This document shows positions 34,785 through 42,289 of a stretch of DNA of 64,000 nucleotides, piece after piece. A model generated the notes under the pieces. That model did not search any database, was not told the DNA's origin, and saw only the letters and a list, made by a program, of their open reading frames with translations. The position numbers and the translations under genes were made by a program. Numbering within the stretch: position 1 is the first letter of the stretch; every line of letters begins with the position of its first letter. The stretch comes from Streptosporangium subroseum. Its GTDB lineage: Bacteria > Actinomycetota > Actinomycetes > Streptosporangiales > Streptosporangiaceae. Where the stretch lies: NCBI RefSeq assembly GCF_900188345.1, contig NZ_FZOD01000019.1, forward strand, positions 95,008 through 159,007, given 5' to 3'.

Positions 34785-34988
34785 TTGACTGAAGGCACCG
34801 TGAAGTGGTTCAACGCCGAAAAGGGCTTTGGATTCATCGCCCCCGACGACGGTAGTGCAGACGTGTTCGTGCACTTCTCGGCGATTACCACCGGTGGCTA
34901 CCGCAGCCTCGAGGAGAACCAGCGCGTCGTGTTCGAGACGACGCGTGGCCCCAAGGGCCCGCAGGCCGAGCAGGTCACCGCGCTGTAA
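34785..34988 (+). CDS. cspA: cold-shock protein
   Basis: A 67-residue single-domain cold-shock protein that binds single-stranded RNA and DNA. RNP1 is KGFGFI, RNP2 is VFVHF. The full protein is TEGTVKWFNAEKGFGF... and the start is a TTG at 34785 with AGGAG 6 nt upstream. It has its own promoter, a structured 175-nt leader and a strong terminator. In M. tuberculosis cspA also neighbours the helicase and tad genes, so its place is ancestral, although here it sits between the two halves of the tad locus. Confidence 0.97.
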   Translation: MTEGTVKWFNAEKGFGFIAPDDGSADVFVHFSAITTGGYRSLEENQRVVFETTRGPKGPQAEQVTAL

Positions 34989-35010
34989 GCAGCGCACCGA
35001 CTTCTGATCT

Positions 35011-35040
35011 GGGCCCCTACCGCTCTGGCGGTAGGGGCCC
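35011..35040 (+). terminator. cspA terminator
   Basis: A perfect 12-bp stem (GGGCCCCTACCG with CGGTAGGGGCCC, 6-nt loop) 22 nt after the stop. Confidence 0.9.
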
Positions 35041-35044
35041 GGAC

Positions 35045-35254
35045 TCATTTCAGGACTACCAGCGTGAGGCCTGAGGAGACCCCGAAAACGGTACGGCAAC
35101 CGCGGGAATCGTCGATCTCGTCGTGGACGCGGACGGCGGGGCCGACCACGGCCCGCTTACCCGGACCGGATCGCGGCCCTGCTCGGGAGAAGATCGGCGA
35201 AATCCTCGGTAGCTGCTCACCCGAGCGGCTCGACACCCGCTTCGGCCGTTTCAC
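35045..35254 (-). pseudogene. possible gene remnant
   Basis: The minus-strand frame ends in natural-looking sequence with GC-rich third positions (VVGPAVRVHDEIDDSRGCRT, then VFGVSSGLTLVVLK, stop at 35045), but the upstream half is Arg/Ser/Pro-rich and not coding-like. On the plus strand, 35188-35342 also reads like a broken coding piece (EKIGEILGSCSPERLD). The 35041-35574 interval therefore looks like a patchwork of decayed genes rather than one intact gene. Confidence 0.25.
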
Positions 35255-35574
35255 CTGCGCGTCCGCCGCCTATCGGGAGGCTACCGACGGCTGCGATCCG
35301 CCGACGGTAGCGCCGGCCGTTGACGACATTGACACGCTGTGAACCACCGACGAGCCGTGGGGATGATTTTCTTCCAGGCCGGGCCCGGGTCAGCGTACGG
35401 TGCCGTCCCATTGCCAGTCCACGCGCTGGGGCAGTCCAAAAAGTGGGAGGCGGCCGGTACACCACAGAAGGCTGTCGGAAGGCCCGTATCCAAGTGGGGG
35501 CCCAGGGAAGAGGCGAGCGAGAACGGCGGCGCTGAGGCCTACGGACGGCGTCCGGGAAAGGCAGACGAGCAGCG

Positions 35575-35850
35575 ATGAGTCCACGCACGTTCTATCGGCG
35601 ACTCCAGGCCGCCACAGGAACGACCCCGCTTCAGTGGCTTCTCAACCAGCGCCTGGTGCGGGCACGGGGTCTACTGGAATCCATGGACCTGCCGATCGAG
35701 AAAGTCGGGGAGCTGAGCGGGCTCGGCACGGCGAACAACCTCCGCCACCACTTCCTCAAACAGGTCGGAGTGGCGCCAGGCGACTACCGGCGGGCCTTCC
35801 CCCGGGCGACGTCCGAATCACCCCCGCTGCTTGAAGAGCGGGCGCGTTGA
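35575..35850 (+). pseudogene. AraC/GlxA-type regulator, C-terminal fragment only
   Basis: The 91-residue frame is a near-complete AraC helix-turn-helix half (MSPRTFYRRLQAATGTTPLQ, then LLNQRLVRARGLLE, IEKVGELSGLG, HHFLKQVGVAPGDYRRAF). Full GlxA-type regulators carry about 200 residues of DJ-1/PfpI-like domain before it, which is absent here. No ribosome site supports the ATG. It is best read as a truncated gene. The following 35851-36120 region has no supportable gene. Confidence 0.6.
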
Positions 35851-36124
35851 GGGATAGGCGTGGCTTCGCTCGTCTCATGAGATTCATACGTCGCAGAGTG
35901 GGGATGGTCGGCACCGCGATGGTTCGACTGCCGGTGACGATGTCGGCGACAGAGCCGACTCCGCCGGGCGGAAGAGGCGCCGCGTATACCGTCGATCATG
36001 AGGCCCGGAATGCTCGGAGGTCGTCCTGCGGTAGCCGGTGGCCGAAACCGCACCCGAGTCTCCCCGGAGGTCTTACGGCTCTGTGCGAGCCCACATCGCC
36101 GTTACTTGAATGGTCTTTGGCTGT

Positions 36125-36188
36125 TTATCCACAGCCCCGCACTTTCCTGTGGACAACATGGAATCGATCGAGGAAACCCTGTGGATAA
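36125..36188. promoter_or_regulatory. triplet of DnaA-box sequences next to the tadC stop
   Basis: TTATCCACA (36125-36133), TGTGGACAA (36148-36156) and TGTGGATAA (36180-36188) are three perfect DnaA-box 9-mers (two are in reverse orientation) within 64 bp. They lie just downstream of tadC, whose stop is at 36190. Confidence 0.5.
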
Positions 36189-36189
36189 C

Positions 36190-37059
36190 TCAGGGAAGTA
36201 GCACCTCCCCGGCAAGGCCGGCCACGACGGGGATGATTCCGAGAAAAACGAAGGCCGGCAGGAAACAGAGACCCAGCGGGGCGACAGCCTGGACCCCCAC
36301 CCGCTGTGCCGCCGCCGACGACGCGGCGCGGGCAGCCTGGCGTGAGTCGTCGGCCAACCTGGTGAGGACATCGGCCACCGGGGCTCCGCTGAGCGCGGCC
36401 CGGCTCATCGTGCGTGCCAGCGGAGCGAGCGAGTGCTCAGATGCGAGGACCTGCCAGGCGCTCTCCGGCGCGGCGCCCAGTCTCAACTGTCCGTTCACCC
36501 AGGCCAGCCGGTCACCGAGCGGCCCGCCGACCGCCTCCACCGTGACACCGATGGCCCCGCTGATCGGCTGTCCCGCACGGAGACAGGCAACCATGAGATC
36601 GGCCGCCAGGGGCAGATCCGCCGTCACCCGAGCACGTTGCCGGCGGAGCTCGGGTGGCTCCCGCCTCCGCACGACCACCAACACGATCGCGAAGCCAACC
36701 ACCCCCACGACAAGCCCCGGCGTTCCGCCGACGGCCAGAGCTGCCATCAGCCCGGCGGCGGACGCCACCATCACCTCACTCCGGCTTGGTCGTCGCCTTC
36801 CGAGCGGCTCCCGGCCCGCCACATGCGGAGAGGATGCCGCCCATGGAGAGAACGAAGGCCCCTCCGCATTTGGTCGCATCCCTTGAAGGTTTGGTTGGAT
36901 CCCCTGAAGCCCAAGAGGTCCAGAGGGCCCTCCCGAAGACGGGAATTCCAAAGACGGCGATCGCCTTCGAGCTCGGCGGATCCGGATGGCAGGGTCACCG
37001 GGCGTGATCCACAACCACCCGGCGATTCCGGCAAGCACCGCGGCAAGCAAAATGATCAT
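36190..37059 (-). CDS. tadC: TadC-type secretion inner-membrane protein (T2SSF domain)
   Basis: A 289-residue membrane protein. An N-terminal helix (residues 2-17) is followed by a Pro/Ser/Gly-rich low-complexity linker (residues 30-80) and then the T2SSF domain (LPLAADLMVACLRAGQPISGAI, then DVLTRLADDSRQAARAA, plus two C-terminal helices). With TadB it forms the inner-membrane platform of the Flp/Tad machine. GAGGAG is 8 nt before the ATG. The linker includes QGIQPNLQGMRP, another repeat-like stretch. Confidence 0.88.
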   Translation of the reverse strand: MIILLAAVLAGIAGWLWITPGDPAIRIRRARRRSPSLEFPSSGGPSGPLGLQGIQPNLQGMRPNAEGPSFSPWAASSPHVAGREPLGRRRPSRSEVMVASAAGLMAALAVGGTPGLVVGVVGFAIVLVVVRRREPPELRRQRARVTADLPLAADLMVACLRAGQPISGAIGVTVEAVGGPLGDRLAWVNGQLRLGAAPESAWQVLASEHSLAPLARTMSRAALSGAPVADVLTRLADDSRQAARAASSAAAQRVGVQAVAPLGLCFLPAFVFLGIIPVVAGLAGEVLLP

Positions 37060-37084
37060 TTCTTTCGCTCCTCACAATCACCTC

Positions 37085-37195
37085 AACCACGAGCCGGAGA
37101 CGATCGCCCGATCCTCACAACCGCCTCAACCACCTCGGCCGCCTCAGCAACCACCTCGGCGGCCTCAGCCACGAGCCGGAGTGCTGCCCGGCATT
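37085..37195. repeat. CCACCTCGGC-GCCTCAGC repeats between tadB and tadC
   Basis: Several copies of ACCACCTCGGC(C/G)GCCTCAGC and CACGAGCCGGAG fill the 149-nt space between the tadB stop and the tadC start. The operon is otherwise tightly packed. Confidence 0.65.
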
Positions 37196-37208
37196 GACCG
37201 GTGAGAGG

Positions 37209-37919
37209 TCAGGTCTCCTCCGCGCGAGTGACCAGGCGGTGGGTCCACCACAGACCGCAGGCATCGAGTGCGAGGCCCAGAAGCAGGCAGCCCGCCCCCG
37301 CAGGACTGCCGAGCAGGAAGTGCAGCGGTCGCATACCGAGCCCCGCCGCCATCAGCAGGCCCAGCACCGGGAGCCCGGCCAGTAGACGGGCGGTGGCGCG
37401 GGGGCCGGCCAACTGGGCGGCGACATCCTGACGGTGGGCCTGGGCCTCCCTGAGCGAATCGGCCACACGGTCGACGAGGAGGGCCAATCCTGCCCCGGCG
37501 GTCATACTCACCTTCCAGCAGGCGGCCAAACGGCGGAAGGCCTCACCGCCGCGCTCCGGGGCCACAGCGAGCAGGGCCGCGGGGACGTCACCGCCATCTC
37601 TCGCTGCCGCGATCAGTGGGCGCAGCGCCAGGGAATCGGGAAACTCCGCGGCCGGCACGGCCCGTGCGAGCGCCTCGCCGGCGGTCCGGCCGGCTGCCAG
37701 TTCGGCCGCGAACGCCTGGCACAGCTCGATCGACGCGGTTCGCCAGGCATGCGTGCGCTTGGAAGGCCGGGAACGGCCGGTGAATCTCTCACGCAGAGAA
37801 CGCGATTCGCCCGAGCCGCGATGCTGTGCCCACATCCATCTCAACCGGGCCGCCCCGGGATCGGAGCCCGTCCACAGCCACACCGCCAGGGTGGCGAGGA
37901 TCAGTGCCATCACCGTCAT
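37209..37919 (-). CDS. tadB: TadB-type secretion inner-membrane protein (T2SSF domain)
   Basis: A 236-residue membrane protein with an N-terminal helix, a T2SSF domain (LCQAFAAELAAGRTAGEALARA, then GGEAFRRLAACWKVSMTAGAGLALLVDRVADSL trimmed) and two C-terminal helices. The ATG overlaps the cpaF stop by 4 nt, so translation is coupled. It pairs with TadC in the Tad platform. Confidence 0.9.
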   Translation of the reverse strand: MTVMALILATLAVWLWTGSDPGAARLRWMWAQHRGSGESRSLRERFTGRSRPSKRTHAWRTASIELCQAFAAELAAGRTAGEALARAVPAAEFPDSLALRPLIAAARDGGDVPAALLAVAPERGGEAFRRLAACWKVSMTAGAGLALLVDRVADSLREAQAHRQDVAAQLAGPRATARLLAGLPVLGLLMAAGLGMRPLHFLLGSPAGAGCLLLGLALDACGLWWTHRLVTRAEET

Positions 37920-39460
37920 GACGACATCTCCCGCGCGTCCGGAACGGAGCCGTCACCCGAAGCAGAGCCATACAGCGATCGGCGAGTCGCCGGGGACCCT
38001 TCCGGCCGCTCATGGCGATGCTCCTGCCGAGCGGGTTCGTACGGCCTGCGGATGAGACCGGACGAGGCAGGTCCGAACAGCTGACGAGTGGCACCGGGCG
38101 GCACAGATTCGAGCGGAGGACGAGTGGCACCGGGCGGCACAGGATCAAAAGGCTGACGGATGAGACCGGGCGACGCAGATTCGAATGACCTACGGGTGGC
38201 ACCGGACGGCGAAGGATCGAACGGCTGGCGGGTGGCACCGGGCGACGTAGGTCCGTACAGCTGACGGGTGGCACCGGGCGGTGTGAGAATGCCGGGTGCG
38301 CGGGCCGCAAGGGCGGGTAGGCCCGGACCGGAGGTCACTTGGCCGTCCGGTGAGAAGGTGAGGGCCGGCTCGGCGTCAACAAAGCCTGAGGGACGACGGA
38401 CCATCATGCAGATCTCGGCCACCCTGCGGCGGCCATCGGCATGGTCGCGGGCGAGATGGATGACGACGTCCAGGGCTGCGGCGATCTGGCTGTGGACCGC
38501 CTCCCGGCTGAGGCCGGCGGCGCAGGCGAGGGCCTCCAGCCGGGGTGGCACATCGGTGGCGGTGTTGGCATGCAAGGTGCCGCATCCGCCCTCGTGACCG
38601 GTGTTGAGGGCGGCCAGTAGATCGACTACTTCGGCTCCCCTGACCTCGCCGACGACAAGGCGATCCGGGCGCATGCGCAGGGCCTGGCGGACAAGGTCAC
38701 GCAGACCGACGCCGCCGGCTCCCTCCAGGTTGGCCGGACGGGACTCCAGACGGACGACGTGAGGATGCAGCGGTCTCAGCTCGGCCGAATCTTCGACCAG
38801 CAGCAGCCGGTCGCCGGGATCGGCCAGGGACAGCAGCGCCGATAACAGGGTTGTCTTTCCCGTGCCGGTGCCCCCCGTGACCAGGAAGGCAAGCCTTGAC
38901 TCGACCACCGCGGTGAGCACGGGGACGCTGTCGGCTCTGATCGTGCCCGCTTCGACCAGGTCGGGGAGGGTGAAGGTGCGGCGGGGCGGGAGCCGCAGAG
39001 ACAGGCAGGTGCCACCGGGGGCCACGGGCGGGAGGACCGCGTGAAGCCGGACGCCCCCGGCGAGGCGAGCGTCGACATAGGGACAGGCATCGTCGAGACG
39101 TCTGCCCGCGGCCGAGGCGAGGCGCTGGGCGAGCCGTCGGAGCGCGTCCTCTCCGGGGAAGACGACCGAGGTCAGGCGCAGGCCGTGACCGTCGTCGACC
39201 CACACCTCGCGTGGGCCGTTCACCAGCACGTCGGTGACTTCGGCCTCGGCCAGCAGCGGCTCCAGAGGGCCGGCGCCGATCAGGTCGGCGCACAGGACAC
39301 GGGCCACCGCAAGGATCTCGGCGTCGCCGAGCATCGCTCGCTCTGCGCGGAGCGCGACCGCGACGTGTGCGGCGCTGGGCTCGACTCCGGTCCGGGCCAG
39401 CCGTACCCGGACCGCTTCCACCAGTTCGGGTGAGACCGCGGCGGTCTCGGCGCGCTTCAT
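37916..39460 (-). CDS. cpaF: CpaF/TadA secretion ATPase with a repeat-derived C-terminal tail
   Basis: A 514-residue VirB11/CpaF-type ATPase that powers Tad pilin assembly. Walker A is TGGTGTGKTTLL (about residues 194-205), Asp box LLVEDSAEL, Walker B VVGEVRGAE, His box GGCGTLHAN. The normal fold ends near residue 385. The rest is a Pro/Thr/Arg-rich tail with seven 12-residue repeats of the type (P/S)GATRQxFxPxx, encoded by 36-bp DNA repeats at about 38060-38290. The tail is probably disordered. Coupled by 4-nt overlaps to ssd upstream and tadB downstream. Confidence 0.93.
   Translation of the reverse strand: MKRAETAAVSPELVEAVRVRLARTGVEPSAAHVAVALRAERAMLGDAEILAVARVLCADLIGAGPLEPLLAEAEVTDVLVNGPREVWVDDGHGLRLTSVVFPGEDALRRLAQRLASAAGRRLDDACPYVDARLAGGVRLHAVLPPVAPGGTCLSLRLPPRRTFTLPDLVEAGTIRADSVPVLTAVVESRLAFLVTGGTGTGKTTLLSALLSLADPGDRLLLVEDSAELRPLHPHVVRLESRPANLEGAGGVGLRDLVRQALRMRPDRLVVGEVRGAEVVDLLAALNTGHEGGCGTLHANTATDVPPRLEALACAAGLSREAVHSQIAAALDVVIHLARDHADGRRRVAEICMMVRRPSGFVDAEPALTFSPDGQVTSGPGLPALAARAPGILTPPGATRQLYGPTSPGATRQPFDPSPSGATRRSFESASPGLIRQPFDPVPPGATRPPLESVPPGATRQLFGPASSGLIRRPYEPARQEHRHERPEGSPATRRSLYGSASGDGSVPDAREMSS
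38060..38290. repeat. 36-bp in-frame repeat array in cpaF
   Basis: Seven degenerate 36-bp units, each carrying (on the plus strand) CTGACGGGTGGCACCGGGCG or a close variant. Because 36 is a multiple of three the array extends the CpaF tail without breaking its frame. Confidence 0.85.
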
Positions 39461-40503
39461 GGAGAACCTCCGAACAGCGAGTGCAGGAACGAGGTGCAGA
39501 AGCGACCCAGAGAGCTTCGGCGACTGAGCGGGGGGAAATCTCCGCGGTTGAGGGCTGCCGAGAGCCGGGGCTGATCGGGGAGACTCCCCGCATACGGCAT
39601 GCCCAGGGAGGTCGTCACCACGTCGTCGTCCAGGACACCGCTGCGCACGACGACCCGCACCTCACCGGTGTGCCTGCGCAGCCCGCTGAGCACCTGAGCC
39701 GCGGCGAGAACACCGCGCACGTCGGCGGTGACGACGAGGAGGGTGGTGGTGGCCCTGCCGAGAGCCTCCACCGCGGCCTGGTCGGGATGGCGGGGCAGGT
39801 CGACGACCACCAGGTCGAAACCTCGCTGCCCTGCTTCGATGACCGAGCGCATCGCCTCGGCGGGGATGGCCTCGACCTCGCCGCGGTGGAAGGAGAGTAG
39901 CGTCAGCCCCGCGAACGAGGGCAGTGCCGCCTGGAGCGCGGTGAAGCTGACCCTGCCCTCGCGGGCGACCAGGTCGGACCAGCGAGCTCCGCCTGTCTCC
40001 TCCTGGCCCAGAAGGACGTCCAGGCCGCCGCCAAGCGGGTCGGCGTCGATGAGGAGGGTGCGGACACGCCGGCGGGAGGCCGCCAGTGCCAGCGAGGTCG
40101 CGAGGACGCTGGCTCCGGCTCCGCCGCGTCCACCGGCGACGCAGACCACATGTCCCGCCCTCGTCTGCGGCTCTACGACATCGGCGAACTCGTCGACCAG
40201 CTGCCGCTCGGCCGAGGGCAGCTCCAGGACGGTCTGGGCGCCGACGGCGACACACTTGCGCCAGGTGTCGGGGTCCTCGGAGGCGTGGGTGACCAGGATG
40301 ACGCGGTGGCGGGGCGGCGGGCCGGTGGCGGCCAGTGCGTCGGCCATGTCGCTGCCGACCACGACCAGGGGAGCGCGATTCCAGTAGGGCCGGGCATGTG
40401 CGGGCACATGAGCGACGTCAAGCTCGGCTCCGGCGGCCGCGGCCACGCGGAGCAGATCATCAAGCAGATCGTGGTCTTCGGTGATGACCAGAGGGCGGTC
40501 CAA
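39457..40503 (-). CDS. ssd: Ssd/CpaE-like septum-site/pilus-localisation ATPase
   Basis: A 348-residue MinD/CpaE-type protein: a receiver-like N-terminal half (residues 1-120) and a SIMIBI ATPase half. The P-loop is GGRGGAGAS, in which both Lys of the deviant Walker A (KGGxGKT) are missing, as in atypical CpaE/Ssd proteins. Later motifs are LLIDADPLGGGLD and LVVVDLPR. In M. tuberculosis the orthologue Rv3660c affects septation. The start is a TTG at 40503 with GGGAGG 5 nt upstream; a longer frame lacks a ribosome site. First gene of the upstream tad operon. Confidence 0.85.
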   Translation of the reverse strand: MDRPLVITEDHDLLDDLLRVAAAAGAELDVAHVPAHARPYWNRAPLVVVGSDMADALAATGPPPRHRVILVTHASEDPDTWRKCVAVGAQTVLELPSAERQLVDEFADVVEPQTRAGHVVCVAGGRGGAGASVLATSLALAASRRRVRTLLIDADPLGGGLDVLLGQEETGGARWSDLVAREGRVSFTALQAALPSFAGLTLLSFHRGEVEAIPAEAMRSVIEAGQRGFDLVVVDLPRHPDQAAVEALGRATTTLLVVTADVRGVLAAAQVLSGLRRHTGEVRVVVRSGVLDDDVVTTSLGMPYAGSLPDQPRLSAALNRGDFPPLSRRSSLGRFCTSFLHSLFGGSP

Positions 40504-40576
40504 CGGTTCCTCCCTGAAGTGCGGGAACCCCACCTTCCGGGATGGCCCGTCCCTCCAAGGGCGCCGAATGCCGGGC

Positions 40577-40616
40577 TGTGGATAACCGGACCAGATTCCA
40601 TCTCACCTGTGGACAA
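40577..40616 (-). promoter_or_regulatory. pair of DnaA-box sequences upstream of ssd
   Basis: TGTGGATAA (40577-40585) and TGTGGACAA (40608-40616) are perfect DnaA boxes on the ssd coding strand (TTATCCACA, TTGTCCACA), 31 nt apart and 74-113 nt before the ssd TTG start. Confidence 0.5.
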
Positions 40617-40782
40617 CCGGTCGCCGAAGTGCCGGCCGAGCCTCGCGAAAGCGCGGAAAAGCACGGTCAGACCACATCTGTTCGCCGGCGATGAATGGCT
40701 GCAACCCCGTGAACGCAACCGCCGGAAGCGGCGCCGGCGGAGGGAGACACCGCCGGTGCGGGCGGGCGGGAGCGGGGTGATC

Positions 40783-40870
40783 AAAAAAGTGGCGACCCCC
40801 GCCGGGGGGGAGAGCGGGGGTCGCCAACCGGTCCGGCTCTGGGGGGGTAGAGCCGGTCCCGTTTCAGAAG
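40783..40870 (-). ncRNA. 6C small RNA
   Basis: The minus strand shows two hairpins with C-rich loops in series: an 8-bp stem CCGGCTCT/AGAGCCGG with loop ACCCCCCC (40856-40833), and a 12-bp stem GGCGACCCCCGC/GCGGGGGTCGCC whose loop also carries seven C (40825-40791), then six U (40788-40783). This is the exact build of the actinobacterial 6C RNA (B11 in M. tuberculosis), which there also lies beside the ssd gene. The 5' end is placed by a weak AAGCTT box and may be off by some 10-15 nt. 6C acts by pairing its C-rich loops with G-rich mRNA sites in mycobacteria; targets here are unknown. Confidence 0.85.
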
Positions 40871-41166
40871 AAAGCTTTCAACAGCAACCAGAGCATGGCA
40901 AGAGGATTGCGATACCAACCCGTGCGCAGTTACTCCGGTTTGGGGAGATACACCCTCATGCTGCCCGATCCACTTCAGTTTCGTCGAGGAGTAATCTCCA
41001 CTTTTCACTAGTTTTTTTAATGCATCGGTCCAGACGCCTGACATCGTCCGACCGAAACCCGTTCCGACGCACCAGATTGTGATCACCTAGAGTGATCAAG
41101 GTCGGTGCGTCGACCGGCCCGCCGACCGGTCTGACCGCCGCCGTCAAGACAGACCGCTCCGCATAA

Positions 41167-41341
41167 GGACGTTTTGTCCATTAATACCCACGATCCGTAA
41201 AGGTCTTGGTTCTGGGGCTTCCCATCAGCCGGGATCCGTCGTACAAAGGTTTTACGGACCAATTGTCCGGGCACGGCCGCCTGGTACCCACGCGCCGCCA
41301 GCCGCGGGAGGCGCGTTGTAGCGGGCTTGTCCCGTTACAAC
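41167..41341. other. unassigned structured region
   Basis: Several inverted repeats follow one another: GGAC/GTCC at 41167-41179, CCGTAAA with TTTACGG around 41195-41257, CGCGCC/GGCGCG at 41291-41315, and an 11-bp stem GTTGTAGCGGG/CCCGTTACAAC at 41315-41341. The interval 40880-41454 has no convincing gene on either strand. It could be an RNA leader or regulatory RNA; I cannot name a family. Confidence 0.35.
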
Positions 41342-41383
41342 GATTATTGGGTGCACGCTTGGTAACCAGGTTGGACGTGCCGG

Positions 41384-41414
41384 CGACGGCGCCCCATTAC
41401 CAGGGGCGCCGTCG
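41384..41414 (-). terminator. terminator after the Fic-like gene
   Basis: A perfect 12-bp stem CGACGGCGCCCC/GGGGCGCCGTCG with a 7-nt loop, 41 nt beyond the stop at 41455. Confidence 0.75.
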
Positions 41415-41454
41415 GTCTTGTGGGAAGATGTCCGTAATCAGCAGCGCTACGTGA

Positions 41455-42240
41455 TCAGCCGCGCTGCATGGCCTCGCAAATCGCCGTGGCCTCGCGCACG
41501 CCCAGCGTGATCGCCGAGGCGCAGTGCCGTACCCACGTCGCGACCCCGTCGGGGGTTCCGCTCAGGTAGGCCTTCAGGCTCTCCGCGTAGGCCGTGCCGA
41601 GTTCGAGATGACCTACCTCGACGGCCGCCAGCGACTTCGGATCCAGGCCGAACTCCACCAGCGTCAGCCGCTCCGCGGCCCTCGCGACCACTCCGTCCGC
41701 CGACCCGAACGGCCGCAGCACTGCCAGTTCGGCGTGCACGATGGCCGCGAGCACCAGCGCTGGCGCCTTGGAGGAACCCCCGGCGGACCCCGTGACGAGC
41801 TCAACCAGCCCGTCCACCCGAGCAACCGTCTCCTCGGGGCCCGGAGCGTCGCCCAGACCGAGAAGGTCGGGTGCCTCGACGCCGGTCCGGGGGCGGCCGA
41901 GATCCTCGGTCAGGCCGGCGGCGGCCAAGGTGTGCAATCTGGCCAGAACCTGTCGCGGCGCCGTACGCCAGGTCGGGCCGAGCCGTCCCAGTTCGGCCGA
42001 GACCCTCAGCGCGCCCTGGACGACGGGGTCGGTGACCTCCGGGATGGTCGCGAGGGGGACGTCCACGCCCTCCAGCGCGGCGGATGCCCTGGCCCCGCGC
42101 AGCGCCGACCTGGCCGACACCTCCGGGCTCTTGCGCCGCAGCACGCGGTGCCCGTAGAGCCGGTCCACGGCCTTGCGGACATCGGTGACCGCCTCGGACA
42201 CCCCGGGCAGTTCGGCGATTACAGCCAATGGGTCGCTCAC
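41455..42240 (-). CDS. Fic-like protein with a degenerate active-site motif
   Basis: A 261-residue all-helical protein. The region HAELAVLRPFGSADGVVARAAER aligns with the Fic motif HxFx(D/E)GNGRxxR but lacks the His and the GNGR core, so AMP-transfer activity is unlikely. The N-terminus (RSALRGARASAALEGVDVPLA) resembles the Fic N-terminal helix that inserts the inhibitory Glu (SALEG). Orthologues in this position next to acs and ssd are often labelled oxidoreductase, but no nucleotide-binding Rossmann motif is visible. Role unknown. Confidence 0.65.
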   Translation of the reverse strand: MSDPLAVIAELPGVSEAVTDVRKAVDRLYGHRVLRRKSPEVSARSALRGARASAALEGVDVPLATIPEVTDPVVQGALRVSAELGRLGPTWRTAPRQVLARLHTLAAAGLTEDLGRPRTGVEAPDLLGLGDAPGPEETVARVDGLVELVTGSAGGSSKAPALVLAAIVHAELAVLRPFGSADGVVARAAERLTLVEFGLDPKSLAAVEVGHLELGTAYAESLKAYLSGTPDGVATWVRHCASAITLGVREATAICEAMQRG

Positions 42241-42289
42241 GTTCCCCGACCCTACCGGCCAGTCGGCAGGGCTCCGACGGCACCGTCGC

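Noticed and set aside
36125..36188. A replication origin
   Set aside because: Three DnaA-box sequences alone are not enough: dnaA, dnaN and gyr genes are absent, the region is not AT-rich, and an origin needs many more boxes.
40956..41147. A 63-codon minus-strand gene upstream of the 6C RNA
   Set aside because: Codon use is mixed, no ribosome site is seen, and an alternative frame overlaps it; not enough support.
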